Shown one piece after another: positions 16,378 through 24,853 of a stretch of DNA of 64,000 bases. This stretch comes from Actinomycetota bacterium (lineage in GTDB: Bacteria > Actinomycetota > Acidimicrobiia > Acidimicrobiales > Microtrichaceae), in contig JADJBW010000018.1 of the NCBI GenBank assembly GCA_016703525.1, positions 1 to 64,000 of the forward strand, in the 5' to 3' direction. Position 1 is the first letter of the stretch, and each line of letters opens with the position of its first letter. Below the pieces are notes generated by a model. The model saw only the letters and a list, made by a program, of their open reading frames with translations, ran no database searches and was not told the origin of the DNA. Position numbers and translations under genes: made by a program.

Positions 16378-18312
16378 TCACTTGTAGCTGCGCTGGGTCG
16401 GCTTGACGGCCTCGTACACGAGCGGTTCCTTGTGCAGCACGGCGTCGCGCTGGATGTCGGAGCCGCCCCATTCCCATGCGCCGACGTACATGAAATTCTC
16501 GTCGTCGCGCTTCGCTTCGCCCTCGTCGGTCTGGTGCTCGTCGCGGAAGTGGCCGCCGCACGATTCCTCACGATGCAGCGCATCGCGGACCTTGAGCTCG
16601 GCGAGTTCCATGACGTCGGCCACGCGCAGCGCCTTCTCCAGTGACTGGTTGACCGACTCGGCGGAGCCGAGCACCTTGAGGTCCTTGTAGAACTCGGCGC
16701 GCAGCGCCGGGATCTCGGATAGGGCCTTCTCGAGCCCCGCAGCGTTGCGGGCCATGCCGCAGTAGTCCCAGACGAGCTTGCCCAGCTCGCGGTGGTAGTG
16801 GTCGACCGAGTGGGTGCCCTTGACCGCCAGGAGCTGGTCGATGCGGTCGCGCACGTCACGCTCCGCCTGCTCGAAGACCGGATCGCTGGTCGACACCAGC
16901 GACTCGCCGAGCCGCGGCGCGAGGAACCCGGCCATCGTGGGGGGAAGCACGAAATAGCCGTCGGCGAGCCCCTGCATGAGCGCCGAGGCGCCCAGCCGGT
17001 TGGCGCCGTGGTCGCTGAAGTTGGCCTCGCCGATCGCAAACAGGCCCGGCACGGTGGTTTGGAGGTTGTAGTCCACCCACAACCCGCCCATCGTGTAGTG
17101 CGTGGCGGGGTAGATGCGCATGGGGACCTTGTACGGGTCTTCACCCGTGATGCGCTCGTACATGTCGAACAGGTTGCCGTAGCGCCCCTTGATGACATCT
17201 GCTCCGAGCCGCTCGATCGCGTGGCTGAAATCGAGGTACACGCCGTTGCGCAATGGCCCGATGCCGAGCCCCTGGTCGACCATCGTCTTGGCATTGCGCG
17301 AGGCGATGTCGCGGGGGACCAGGTTGCCGAACGCTGGGTACTTGCGCTCGAGGTAGTAGTCGCGGGCGTCTTCGGGAACCGCGGACGCATCGAGGCCGCA
17401 GTCATCCGCGTTGCGCGGCACCCAGATGCGTCCGTCGTTGCGGAGCGACTCCGACATGAGCACCAGCTTCGACTGGAACTCGTCGGAAGGCGGGATGCAG
17501 GTGGGGTGGATCTGTGTGTAGCACGGGTTGGCGAAGGCGGCGCCCTTGCGGTGCGCGCGCCACGCGGCCGTCGCGTTCGAGTTCTTGGCGTTCGTCGAGA
17601 GGAAATAGACGTTGCCGTAGCCGCCCGTGGCGAGCACGACGGCGTGGCCGGCATGACGTGACAGCTCGCCGGTCAGCAGATCGCGGGCGATGATGCCGCA
17701 GGCCTGGCCGTCGTTGTTGAGCACGACGTCGACGAGTTCCATCTTGTTGAAGAGCTCGCAGGTGCCCAGATGGATCTGCCGAGCGAGCGACTGGTAGGCG
17801 CCGAGGAGCAGTTGCTGGCCCGTCTGGCCGCGGGCGTAGAAGGTGCGCGAGACCTGCGCGCCGCCGAACGAGCGGTTGTCGAGGAGGCCGCCGTACTCGC
17901 GGCCGAACGGCACCCCCTGCGCGACGCACTGGTCGATGATGTTGGTCGACACCTCGGCAAGGCGGTGGACGTTGGCCTCTCGGGCCCGGAAGTCGCCGCC
18001 CTTGATCGTGTCGTAGAAGAGACGGTGGATCGAGTCGCCGTCGCCGCGGTAGTTCTTGGCGGCGTTGATGCCGCCCTGAGCGGCGATCGAGTGCGCCCTG
18101 CGGGGCGAGTCGTGGTACGTGAAGACCTTGACGTTGTACCCGAGCTCGCCCAGCGTGGCGGCCGCGGCGCCGCCGGCGAGGCCGGTACCGACGACGATGA
18201 CCGTGAACTTCCGACGGTTGTTCGGGTTCACCAGCTTGAGATCGAACTTGTAGTTCTCCCACTTGTCCGACAGCGCGCCGCCGGGGATACGGGAATCGAG
18301 TTGAAGGCTCAT
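16378..18312 (-). CDS. sdhA: Succinate dehydrogenase/fumarate reductase flavoprotein subunit
   Basis: 644-residue catalytic subunit oxidising succinate to fumarate in the TCA cycle. It has the FAD Rossmann motif V-G-T-G-L-A-G-G, the histidine for covalent FAD in H-S-I-A-A-Q-G-G-I-N-A, the substrate-site H-P-T and the R-E-E-S-C-G-G-H-F-R segment near the C-terminus (R-E-S-R-G-G-H in classical enzymes). The start ATG 18312 lies 19 bases after sdhC. Length and motif order are normal. Direction cannot be fixed from sequence, but the aerobic gene company and the operon type favour succinate oxidation. Confidence 0.95.
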   Translation of the reverse strand: MSLQLDSRIPGGALSDKWENYKFDLKLVNPNNRRKFTVIVVGTGLAGGAAAATLGELGYNVKVFTYHDSPRRAHSIAAQGGINAAKNYRGDGDSIHRLFYDTIKGGDFRAREANVHRLAEVSTNIIDQCVAQGVPFGREYGGLLDNRSFGGAQVSRTFYARGQTGQQLLLGAYQSLARQIHLGTCELFNKMELVDVVLNNDGQACGIIARDLLTGELSRHAGHAVVLATGGYGNVYFLSTNAKNSNATAAWRAHRKGAAFANPCYTQIHPTCIPPSDEFQSKLVLMSESLRNDGRIWVPRNADDCGLDASAVPEDARDYYLERKYPAFGNLVPRDIASRNAKTMVDQGLGIGPLRNGVYLDFSHAIERLGADVIKGRYGNLFDMYERITGEDPYKVPMRIYPATHYTMGGLWVDYNLQTTVPGLFAIGEANFSDHGANRLGASALMQGLADGYFVLPPTMAGFLAPRLGESLVSTSDPVFEQAERDVRDRIDQLLAVKGTHSVDHYHRELGKLVWDYCGMARNAAGLEKALSEIPALRAEFYKDLKVLGSAESVNQSLEKALRVADVMELAELKVRDALHREESCGGHFRDEHQTDEGEAKRDDENFMYVGAWEWGGSDIQRDAVLHKEPLVYEAVKPTQRSYK

Positions 18313-18331
18313 AGACGTTCCTTTCCCCAGC

Positions 18332-19078
18332 TCAGTGGACGACGCCGGCGAGGATCATGATCGGGAAGGACACGTTGCCCACGAGGATGATCCCCGAGAG
18401 CGCCATGGCCACCCAGCGGCGGGCGACGTTGTAGCGGGGATTGTTGAGCCCCATGCTCTGGAACACCGACCAGATGCCGTGGAACAGATGCACGGCGATG
18501 GCGATGTTGCAGAGGATGTAGACGATGGCGACGGCGGGCCGGCTCATCGAGGCGACGAGGTTGTCGTACACGCGGCCCTCGACGAAGTCGGGGTTCGTGG
18601 TGCCGATCGTCAGGTCGAGCAGGTGGAAGATCAGGTAGAGGAAGACGATCAGACCCGTGTAGCGCATCGACTTCGACGCGAAGTTGACGGCGACGTACTG
18701 GCGGGGCGACTGGTAGCCGACCGGCCGGGCCTTCTTGTTCATGATGGTGAGCGTGGCCGCCGCATGGATGTGGGCGACGAGCATGGCGAACAGGCCGAGA
18801 CGCAGGATCCAAAGGACCAGCTCGTTCGGCATGATCGGATGGAGCAGCGTGCGCAGCGCATGGCCGTACGCGTCGATGTCCTCGCGGCCGAGATACATCT
18901 TGAGGTTGCCGATCATGTGGGCGATGACGAAGCCCAACAGGCCGAGGCCGGTGATGGCCATCACCCACTTCTTGCCGACTGCCGATCGGTAGAACGTGAC
19001 CGGCCACGGTGCCGACTTGGCGGCCGGGGGATTGACGACCGGTGCTGTGGCGCCCGGCCGGGACATCGTCTTTGCCAT
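18332..19078 (-). CDS. sdhC: Succinate dehydrogenase cytochrome b subunit (b558 type)
   Basis: 248-residue membrane anchor with five hydrophobic segments and conserved His residues in F-V-I-A-H-M-I-G-N, V-A-H-I-H-A-A-A-T, F-L-Y-L-I-F-H-L-L-D and H-L-F-H-G-I-W-S, expected to ligate two haems and form the quinone site. A single-subunit anchor is typical of this operon type. ATG 19078 was chosen because GGGGAGAGA lies eight bases upstream; an earlier in-frame start at 19096 has no ribosome site. First gene of sdhCAB. The 215-base upstream gap (19079-19293) should hold the promoter, but no clear motif stands out. Confidence 0.92.
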   Translation of the reverse strand: MAKTMSRPGATAPVVNPPAAKSAPWPVTFYRSAVGKKWVMAITGLGLLGFVIAHMIGNLKMYLGREDIDAYGHALRTLLHPIMPNELVLWILRLGLFAMLVAHIHAAATLTIMNKKARPVGYQSPRQYVAVNFASKSMRYTGLIVFLYLIFHLLDLTIGTTNPDFVEGRVYDNLVASMSRPAVAIVYILCNIAIAVHLFHGIWSVFQSMGLNNPRYNVARRWVAMALSGIILVGNVSFPIMILAGVVH

Positions 19079-19293
19079 ACGCGGGTCTCTCCCCACTCGG
19101 AAGTGCTCTCGCGTCGCACGCTACCGCCGGACTCTCGGGTGTCCCAAACCCCCGAGGCGACGGCATCGATGCGGGCCGGTCGGGTCGTGTCGCGCCGCCG
19201 TGCCTCGAGCGCACGCTCCGTCTGTTCGTCGTGAATCGGGCCGAGTTCGTCGTCAGCCGGGCTCGGAACGTCGGCCGCTCACGATCCGCTCCG

Positions 19294-19968
19294 TCAGGCG
19301 GGGCCGAGGTGTGAGGTGTCGTTGAAGCGTCGGAGGATCTGACGGTCGCCGTGGACGACGAGTTCGGAGATCGAGGCGTTGTCGGATCCGGCGAAGGTGA
19401 ATCCGGTGGTGCCGGCGACGTGGTTGAGGAGCTGGCCGATCACCCCGCCGTGCACCACGGCCACCACCGTGGCGTCGGGATGAGCGCCGACGACGCGGGC
19501 CAGCCCGACTTGCAGGCGCGCGTCGAAGTGTTCCTCGGCCTCGGCGCCGGGGATCACGTCCCATCGCTGCCGACGCATCACCTCGGCGACCAGTGGGTCG
19601 CCGGTCGCGGCGCGCACGCGCAGTTGCCCGCCCTCCCAGTCGCCCAGGTGCACCTCGCGCAGCTCCGGCACCACGATCGGGTCGAGGCCGAGGCGGGCCG
19701 CGAGCGGCGCCGCGGTCTCGTGCGTTCGCTGCAGGGTCGTCACGTAGATCGCGGCGATCGGCTCCTCGGCGGCGAGACGTGAACCGACCAGTTCCGCCTG
19801 GGCGCGCCCGTGCGGGTGCAACGGCGGATCGCCGTGGCCGTCGCGTACGGGAAACGGCCGGTCGGGGTGAGCGGGGGCCGACTCGCCGTGGCGCACGAGC
19901 AGCACGCGGGTCGAACCCGGGGGCGGTGCGAAGCGGTGCTGGCGGAATCCGTCGTCGGAGTCGGTCAT
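19294..19968 (-). CDS. Histidine phosphatase family protein (phosphoglycerate-mutase-like)
   Basis: 224-residue soluble protein. The catalytic R-H-G is in V-L-L-V-R-H-G-E-S near residue 26, and the second active-site His is in V-V-A-V-V-H-G-G-V-I. The fold and motifs match the broad-specificity phosphatase branch of the histidine phosphatase superfamily; the substrate cannot be deduced. The start ATG overlaps the stop of the GH2-like gene by four bases (ATGA), so both come from one transcript. The co-occurrence with a catalytically impaired GH2 protein is unexplained. Confidence 0.88.
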   Translation of the reverse strand: MTDSDDGFRQHRFAPPPGSTRVLLVRHGESAPAHPDRPFPVRDGHGDPPLHPHGRAQAELVGSRLAAEEPIAAIYVTTLQRTHETAAPLAARLGLDPIVVPELREVHLGDWEGGQLRVRAATGDPLVAEVMRRQRWDVIPGAEAEEHFDARLQVGLARVVGAHPDATVVAVVHGGVIGQLLNHVAGTTGFTFAGSDNASISELVVHGDRQILRRFNDTSHLGPA

Positions 19969-22100
19969 GGAATGGGCTCCTCGCTCGGCGGCGGTTCGGA
20001 CAGGTGGTGGGGCGGGGCCACGATCGTTGCGGCCAGGTCGCGTCGGCAGGTGTCGGCGTCGTGGCGCAGGGTCAACGAGAGGGTGATCGGGCCCGGAACG
20101 TCGGGCACGACGAGTTGCAGGGAGCCGACGCGGGCCACGGAATCGGCGGGAGCGTCCCCCTGCCAGTTCCACGTGCGCTCCCCGCCGCGCCAGCGGAGTC
20201 GAGCGGTTACCCGGGCGTCGCGCGCGGTGGTGCGCAGGTCGTTCACCACGTGAACGTCGACCACGCGGGTCGACCCGGCGACGAGGTGCCGGGGGAGCGG
20301 GTCGGCGATGGCGACGACCGGTCGGCACGCCTCGCGGAGTGCGTCGTAGGAACGCTTGGGCCTTCGATCCTGCGCAAGGCCTCCCCAACCGCCCGAGCCG
20401 TCGGTGTCGGCGAGTGCGAGCACCGCAAAGCCGCCACCCGGCCGGTACTTGAGGCGTCGAAGCGTGTCGACGGAGGTTCGGATCAGCTCGCCCTGATAGT
20501 CCTGGGTCGCGGCCGCCCACGCGTCGGCGTGCTCGTCTCCCGAGCGCGGGGTCGAGCGCTCGACCCAACGCTGTGCGACCCGATCGCGCAGCGGCCCGGG
20601 CCCGCTGGCCGATTGCGCGCCGAACGCCGACACGAACCGGGCCATGCGCGGCAGCGCGGCACAGAACGTGGCCAGATGGCGCGCCTCGCCCTGGTACCAG
20701 CCGAAGAAGAGGTGGCTGGCGGTGCCGTCGAGCGTCGGCAGCCCGGGGACGAGCCCCGAGCGTGCGATCGTCGGCCGCGTCGAATCGCTGCGGCGCAGCG
20801 CACGGGCCGCAGCGCGATCGAGCACCGTTCGGTTGATCGTCGGGAACTGGCGGCGCAGCGCCGTTTCTGCGCCGGCGACGAAGGTGGTAATCGTGCGTTC
20901 GTGGTTCGACCCGAGCGCCGGGTTCGACAACGGCGCGGGGTTGTGCGCGCACCACAGCGCGATCGACGGGTGATGGCCGAGCGAATCCACCAGCTCCCTC
21001 GCCTGCGTCGCCGCGTGGCGACGCGCAGAGCGGTGGAGGCGCCCATACATCGGTAGGTCCTGCCAGACGAGTAGGCCGAGTTCGTCCGCAGCGGCGTAGG
21101 TGTCGGCCGGTGCCACGTGGCCGGTGACGCGCACCAGGTCGAGGTGCGCGGCCTTCGCCCGCTCCAGATCATCGCGTTGGAGCGCCGGTCCCGCCAGGTC
21201 AAGGTACGGCGCGGCCGGGAGCAGGTTGATGCCCTTGAGGTAGATGCGCTCGCCGTTGACCGACGTGATCCAGTTCCGCATCGTCACGCGACGCAACCCT
21301 GTTCGTCGCACGCGGCGGTCGCTGGTCCGCTCGGCGGTCCGAACCTCGAGCGAAACGTCATGCAGCGGTTGGTCGCCGAGCGAGTGCGGCCACCACAGAG
21401 CCGGTCGGTCGACGGTGATCGTCCAGCTCAGCCGATTGCGTCCCGCTGCGAGCTGATGGCCCTCGATTCGTTCGGCGCCCGCGACCGACGTGCGGATCGT
21501 CACGTTGCGGCCGATATCGCTGTCGAGGTCGGCCTCGATCGCGAGCGTTGCCGAGCCCTCGTCGGCCGATGTGCACAGCACCCGATGCGAGCGAATCCGG
21601 ACGGGTCCCGATCGTTCGATTCGCACGGGCCGCCAGATGCCGCCGGGATTCGCCTCGCCGTCGTCGCCGGGTTGGAGGAGCCCGGTCAGTTGGCGTCGCG
21701 GCGCCGATGGCGCGATGCGGCGGCAGGTCGCTTCGACGGCGAGCACGTGCTCGTGGCGCGTCCGCCACAGCTCGGTGATCTCGAAGTCGTGCGGCGCGAA
21801 GTAGCCCTCTGTGTCGCCGAGATAGGTGCCGTCGAACCACACGTCGGACTGATAGATCACGCCGTCGAAGACGATCCACCATCGGTCGTCGGCCCCGACC
21901 TCGGATCCGTCGGGCCGTTCGACCGTGCGTCGGTGGAGCACCGGACCGTCGCTGTTCCCGATCCCGTCGATGCCGGCCCAGTGCCCGGGGACGGTGACCT
22001 CGGCCCAGCCCGCGTCGTCGAAGTCGTCGAGGTGGTACCGGCGGCGGAGGTCGTCGGTGGCGATCGTGGCGCGCCACACGCCGCTCAGGTCCAACTGCAC
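19965..22100 (-). CDS. Glycoside hydrolase family 2-like protein lacking both catalytic glutamates
   Basis: 711 residues with the order of beta-mannosidase-type GH2 enzymes: an N-terminal jelly-roll domain (L-D-L-S-G-V-W, V-P-G-H-W, about 1-160), an immunoglobulin-like domain (about 160-270), a TIM barrel beginning W-I-T-S-V-N-G-E-R-I-Y-L-K-G, and a C-terminal beta domain. The acid/base N-E motif, expected after L-W-C-x-H, reads N387-P388. The nucleophile motif S-E-F-G reads S-A492-F-G. Both key Glu are missing, so classical hydrolysis is unlikely. There is no signal peptide, so it is cytoplasmic. It may bind glycans or be a decaying enzyme. It is coupled to the downstream histidine phosphatase. 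Confidence 0.8.
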   Translation of the reverse strand: MQLDLSGVWRATIATDDLRRRYHLDDFDDAGWAEVTVPGHWAGIDGIGNSDGPVLHRRTVERPDGSEVGADDRWWIVFDGVIYQSDVWFDGTYLGDTEGYFAPHDFEITELWRTRHEHVLAVEATCRRIAPSAPRRQLTGLLQPGDDGEANPGGIWRPVRIERSGPVRIRSHRVLCTSADEGSATLAIEADLDSDIGRNVTIRTSVAGAERIEGHQLAAGRNRLSWTITVDRPALWWPHSLGDQPLHDVSLEVRTAERTSDRRVRRTGLRRVTMRNWITSVNGERIYLKGINLLPAAPYLDLAGPALQRDDLERAKAAHLDLVRVTGHVAPADTYAAADELGLLVWQDLPMYGRLHRSARRHAATQARELVDSLGHHPSIALWCAHNPAPLSNPALGSNHERTITTFVAGAETALRRQFPTINRTVLDRAAARALRRSDSTRPTIARSGLVPGLPTLDGTASHLFFGWYQGEARHLATFCAALPRMARFVSAFGAQSASGPGPLRDRVAQRWVERSTPRSGDEHADAWAAATQDYQGELIRTSVDTLRRLKYRPGGGFAVLALADTDGSGGWGGLAQDRRPKRSYDALREACRPVVAIADPLPRHLVAGSTRVVDVHVVNDLRTTARDARVTARLRWRGGERTWNWQGDAPADSVARVGSLQLVVPDVPGPITLSLTLRHDADTCRRDLAATIVAPPHHLSEPPPSEEPIP

Positions 22101-22153
22101 GTGCCCACCCTAGACACCGGGACCTTCGACGGTCCGGGCCGTCGGGACGCGGC

Positions 22154-22180
22154 GGGAGCCGCCCCGTGAGGGCGGCTCCC
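22154..22180. terminator. Strong 11-bp hairpin after the Gly-rich lipoprotein gene
   Basis: GGGAGCCGCCC at 22154-22164 is perfectly complementary to GGGCGGCTCCC at 22170-22180 around a five-base loop. It lies 30 bases beyond the stop of the minus-strand gene ending at 22210 and before the GH2 gene start at 22100, so it most likely ends the Gly-rich gene's transcript. Confidence 0.75.
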
Positions 22181-22209
22181 GTTCGTTCGTTCAGATCGGG
22201 CGAACCCGT

Positions 22210-23859
22210 TCAGACGGTGTGCGTGTTGGCGACCGAGCCGGTCTGGCCGTTCGCTCCACCGGATCCGCCGGCCCCGCCGGCCCCACCGCTGAAGGTCGCC
22301 GAGCCGCTGGAGGCGCCGGCCTTGAGGATGCCGATCGCCGGGCCGCCTGCGCCGCCTGCGCCTGCGCCACCGGTACCGCCTGCCCCACCGGTACCGCCTG
22401 CGCCGCCGGCGCCGCCGTCTTCGAAGCCTGCGCCGCCTGCGCCGCCGGCGCCGCCGGCCTGGCCTGCGCCACCGGCGCCGCCGTTGCCGCCCTTGCCGCC
22501 GGTGCCGAGCGTGACGCTGACGCCGGTCATGGTCGGGGTCGAGTTGTCGAGCAGCAGAGCGATCGAGGCGAAGCCACCGGTGCCGCCGGTGCCTGCGCCG
22601 CCGGCTGCGCCACCGGCGCCGCCGCCGCCACCACCGGCGCCGGCATCATCGCTGTTGCAGTCGGAGGCGCCGCCACCGCCGCCACCACCACCGGGCTTGC
22701 CTGCGACGCCGCCGCCGCCGGTGCCACCGGCCGCGGATCCGCCGACGGTCCACTTGCCGCCGGTCACGCCGCCGAGCGACGCCGAACCGGCCGAACCGGC
22801 CGAACCTGCTGCTCCTGCTGCTCCTGCCGCTCCAGCGCCGCCGGGGGTCGGGAGGCCGTTGTTTCCGCAGGTGAACGGATCGGCGCTCGTGTCGGCGGTG
22901 CCACCCGCGCCGCCCGCTGCGCCGCCGGTGCCGGCGCCGCCGGCCTGGCCGGGTTGCGAGTCGTGGTTGCCGAAGAGGCTCGTCGACTGGTCGACCACGC
23001 CGCCCTTGCCACCTGCGCCGCCGCCACCGGCGCCTGCGCCACCGGCGCCGGCATCGGTGTTGTTGTAGGTGCCGCTCGGCTCGAAGCCGTTCCCGCCGGC
23101 GCCGCCGCCGGTCGCGGGCGAGCCCGACGCCGGGGTGCCGGCCGAGCCGTTGCTCCCGGTGCCGCCGGTGCCGCCGACGACGGTCACGGTGTCGAGCACG
23201 AGTGCGGCGCTCGAATTGCGGACGATCGCGGCGTACGAGGTCTTGCCGGCCGGCGCTGTCGTGCCGACCAGGCGAAGATCGGCGACCTTGGTCGCAGCCG
23301 TGATGCCCACGGCCTGCATGGCGACCGTGCCGTCGACGCCGGCGTCGAATGCGGCGTCCACCACGGTGTTTCCGGCGCCGGCCTTCTGCCACGTAGAGGA
23401 CATGTAGGGGCCGGCGACCTCGAGTCCGGCGAGAAGCACGAACGAGTCGAACGAACCTTCGGAGACCTGCACCTGGGTGCGGCCCAACGAGATGGCGCGG
23501 ATCTCGCCCTGGTTGATCTGGCGGCACGGGGTTGCGATGTCGCCGCACGTCGACACGTCGGTGCCCGCCGTGCTCACGAACACCGTGTTGGTCGCGACGC
23601 CGTCCTGGCCGTCGCAGTTGCTGTCGATCCCATCGCCGAGGGTGTCGACCGTTTGGCCTGGGTTGATCGACGCGTCGTTGTCGTTGCAGTCGGATCCGGT
23701 GTTGTAGCCGTCGTTGTCGGCATCGGCCAGCGTGGTGGTCGTCGTGCTCGTGGTGCTGGTCGTGGTCGTTGTCGTTCCTGGGCCCGGGTCGGGCGGACAG
23801 GCCGTTGCAACGAGCGCGAGCAGACCGACGACCGGGGCGAGTGCCCGGTTCATTCTCAT
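22210..23859 (-). CDS. PGRS-like glycine-rich lipoprotein with MopE-type calcium-binding segment
   Basis: About 549 residues. The first ATG at 23859 has an AGGAGG site nine bases upstream. The signal peptide ends in a lipobox V-A-T-A-C. A Thr/Ser-only linker is followed by D-A-D-N-D-G-Y-N, a MopE/thrombospondin-3-like Asp-rich motif with paired Cys. A beta-helix-like region (about residues 110-240) precedes a C-terminal half dominated by G-G-x and G-A-G repeats, resembling mycobacterial PE_PGRS tails but without a PE domain. Probably a surface-exposed cell-wall protein. The low-complexity region is prone to replication slippage. It stands between two strong hairpins as a single transcription unit. 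Confidence 0.78.
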   Translation of the reverse strand: MRMNRALAPVVGLLALVATACPPDPGPGTTTTTTSTTSTTTTTLADADNDGYNTGSDCNDNDASINPGQTVDTLGDGIDSNCDGQDGVATNTVFVSTAGTDVSTCGDIATPCRQINQGEIRAISLGRTQVQVSEGSFDSFVLLAGLEVAGPYMSSTWQKAGAGNTVVDAAFDAGVDGTVAMQAVGITAATKVADLRLVGTTAPAGKTSYAAIVRNSSAALVLDTVTVVGGTGGTGSNGSAGTPASGSPATGGGAGGNGFEPSGTYNNTDAGAGGAGAGGGGAGGKGGVVDQSTSLFGNHDSQPGQAGGAGTGGAAGGAGGTADTSADPFTCGNNGLPTPGGAGAAGAAGAAGSAGSAGSASLGGVTGGKWTVGGSAAGGTGGGGVAGKPGGGGGGGGASDCNSDDAGAGGGGGGAGGAAGGAGTGGTGGFASIALLLDNSTPTMTGVSVTLGTGGKGGNGGAGGAGQAGGAGGAGGAGFEDGGAGGAGGTGGAGGTGGAGAGGAGGPAIGILKAGASSGSATFSGGAGGAGGSGGANGQTGSVANTHTV

Positions 23860-23879
23860 CTGTAGTGCCCTCCTCGGCA

Positions 23880-23904
23880 GGTGTTCGCGACCCCCGCGAA
23901 CACC
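23880..23904. promoter_or_regulatory. Perfect 10-bp inverted repeat upstream of the Gly-rich lipoprotein gene
   Basis: GGTGTTCGCG at 23880-23889 mirrors CGCGAACACC at 23895-23904 with a five-base spacer, 20 bases upstream of the ATG at 23859. It could be an operator or a 5'-leader hairpin next to the AGGAGG site. No regulator is identifiable. Confidence 0.4.
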
Positions 23905-23949
23905 CTCATCCCTATCGCGCAGGGGGCATGCAGTCAAGGGTGAACGCGG

Positions 23950-23978
23950 TCGTGCCCCCGCTGTTCACGGGGGCACGA
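23950..23978 (-). terminator. Hairpin after the L,D-transpeptidase gene
   Basis: TCGTGCCCCC at 23950-23959 pairs perfectly with GGGGGCACGA at 23969-23978, nine-base loop, 56 bases after the minus-strand transpeptidase stop. It separates that gene from the Gly-rich lipoprotein unit. Confidence 0.7.
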
Positions 23979-24033
23979 CTCGGTCGACACGGGGTGTTCG
24001 CGTGGGCCCGGCGCGCCGGGGCCATGAGGGAAC

Positions 24034-24738
24034 CTAGAAGAGCACGACCGGCGTGCCGATCGGGACCAGGTCCTCGTCCCAGATCATGTTGATCGACGCG
24101 TTGGTCAACCGGACACAGCCATGGCTCGCCGGGTAGTTCGGGACGCTGGGCGAACCGTGGAGGGCGTAGCCCCCGGTGAAGTACTTCGGCCGCCAGAGCT
24201 GGCCGAGCGCCGAGATGCGCTTGCCGTTGATCTGACGCTGGATCTTGTACGAGCCGCGCGGCGTGGGGGTCGAGGACTTGCCGGTCGACACGTCGTGGAC
24301 CCAGACCGTGACCCCGTCCTGCGAGATGAGCAGCACCTGCCGGGCGATGTCGACCTCGACCCGTCGGCCCGCGCCGGGCTTGCGTGGCTCAACCTTCGCG
24401 GATTGCGCCGCGAGTATGAATCGGCTGCGCTCATCGAGGCGACCGGTGCGCGGCAGGCCGAAGTACTTCTGGAAGGCGACGAGCGCGTGTCGCGTGGTTT
24501 CGCCGAACGTGCCGTAGGCGTCGTTCAGCCAGAAACCCCGGGTACGAAGCTGCACCTGCATCTGGGTGACTTCGTCGCCGGTGTTGCCGGCGGAGAGCTC
24601 GGGGCCCTGCCATGCAAGGGGCGGGAGGCTCGGCACTTCGGGGTCACACGCGGTGAGGCCGGCGAAGAGGCTGCCCAGGGCCGCGGCGGTCGCGACGAAC
24701 CGCCGGAGACGATGGGTGGATGGTGCGCGCACAGTCAT
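24034..24738 (-). CDS. L,D-transpeptidase (YkuD) lipoprotein with peptidoglycan-binding domain
   Basis: 234 residues: a signal peptide with lipobox G-L-T-A-C, then a PG_binding_1-like domain (G-D-E-V-T-Q-M-Q-V-Q-L to T-G-R-L-D), then a YkuD catalytic domain ending in H-G-S-P and S-H-G-C-V-R-L, whose Cys is the nucleophile and whose His and Arg complete the active site. It would form 3-3 peptidoglycan cross-links or attach proteins to the wall on the outer face of the membrane. I used ATG 24738; a TTG two codons earlier is possible. It is a single gene diverging from the MoxR gene at 24854. Confidence 0.92.
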   Translation of the reverse strand: MTVRAPSTHRLRRFVATAAALGSLFAGLTACDPEVPSLPPLAWQGPELSAGNTGDEVTQMQVQLRTRGFWLNDAYGTFGETTRHALVAFQKYFGLPRTGRLDERSRFILAAQSAKVEPRKPGAGRRVEVDIARQVLLISQDGVTVWVHDVSTGKSSTPTPRGSYKIQRQINGKRISALGQLWRPKYFTGGYALHGSPSVPNYPASHGCVRLTNASINMIWDEDLVPIGTPVVLF

Positions 24739-24853
24739 ACGCAAACGTTACCCGCCGCGCCACACCGCGTGATGTCACGCGGCGTGAACGGGCCGTGGCG
24801 GTCGGTATCGCAGCGGCGAGTCGGGCCGAAGGCCGTGGGATAGCGTTCGCCGG

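Noticed and set aside
19079..19293. Extra gene between sdhC and the histidine phosphatase
   Set aside because: Only shadow frames with Arg/Pro-rich translations. The stretch is best left as the sdh promoter region.
22166..23068. Pro-rich plus-strand frame with many P-A-P-P repeats
   Set aside because: Exact antisense of the Gly-rich repeats of the minus-strand lipoprotein, which has a signal peptide and AGGAGG.
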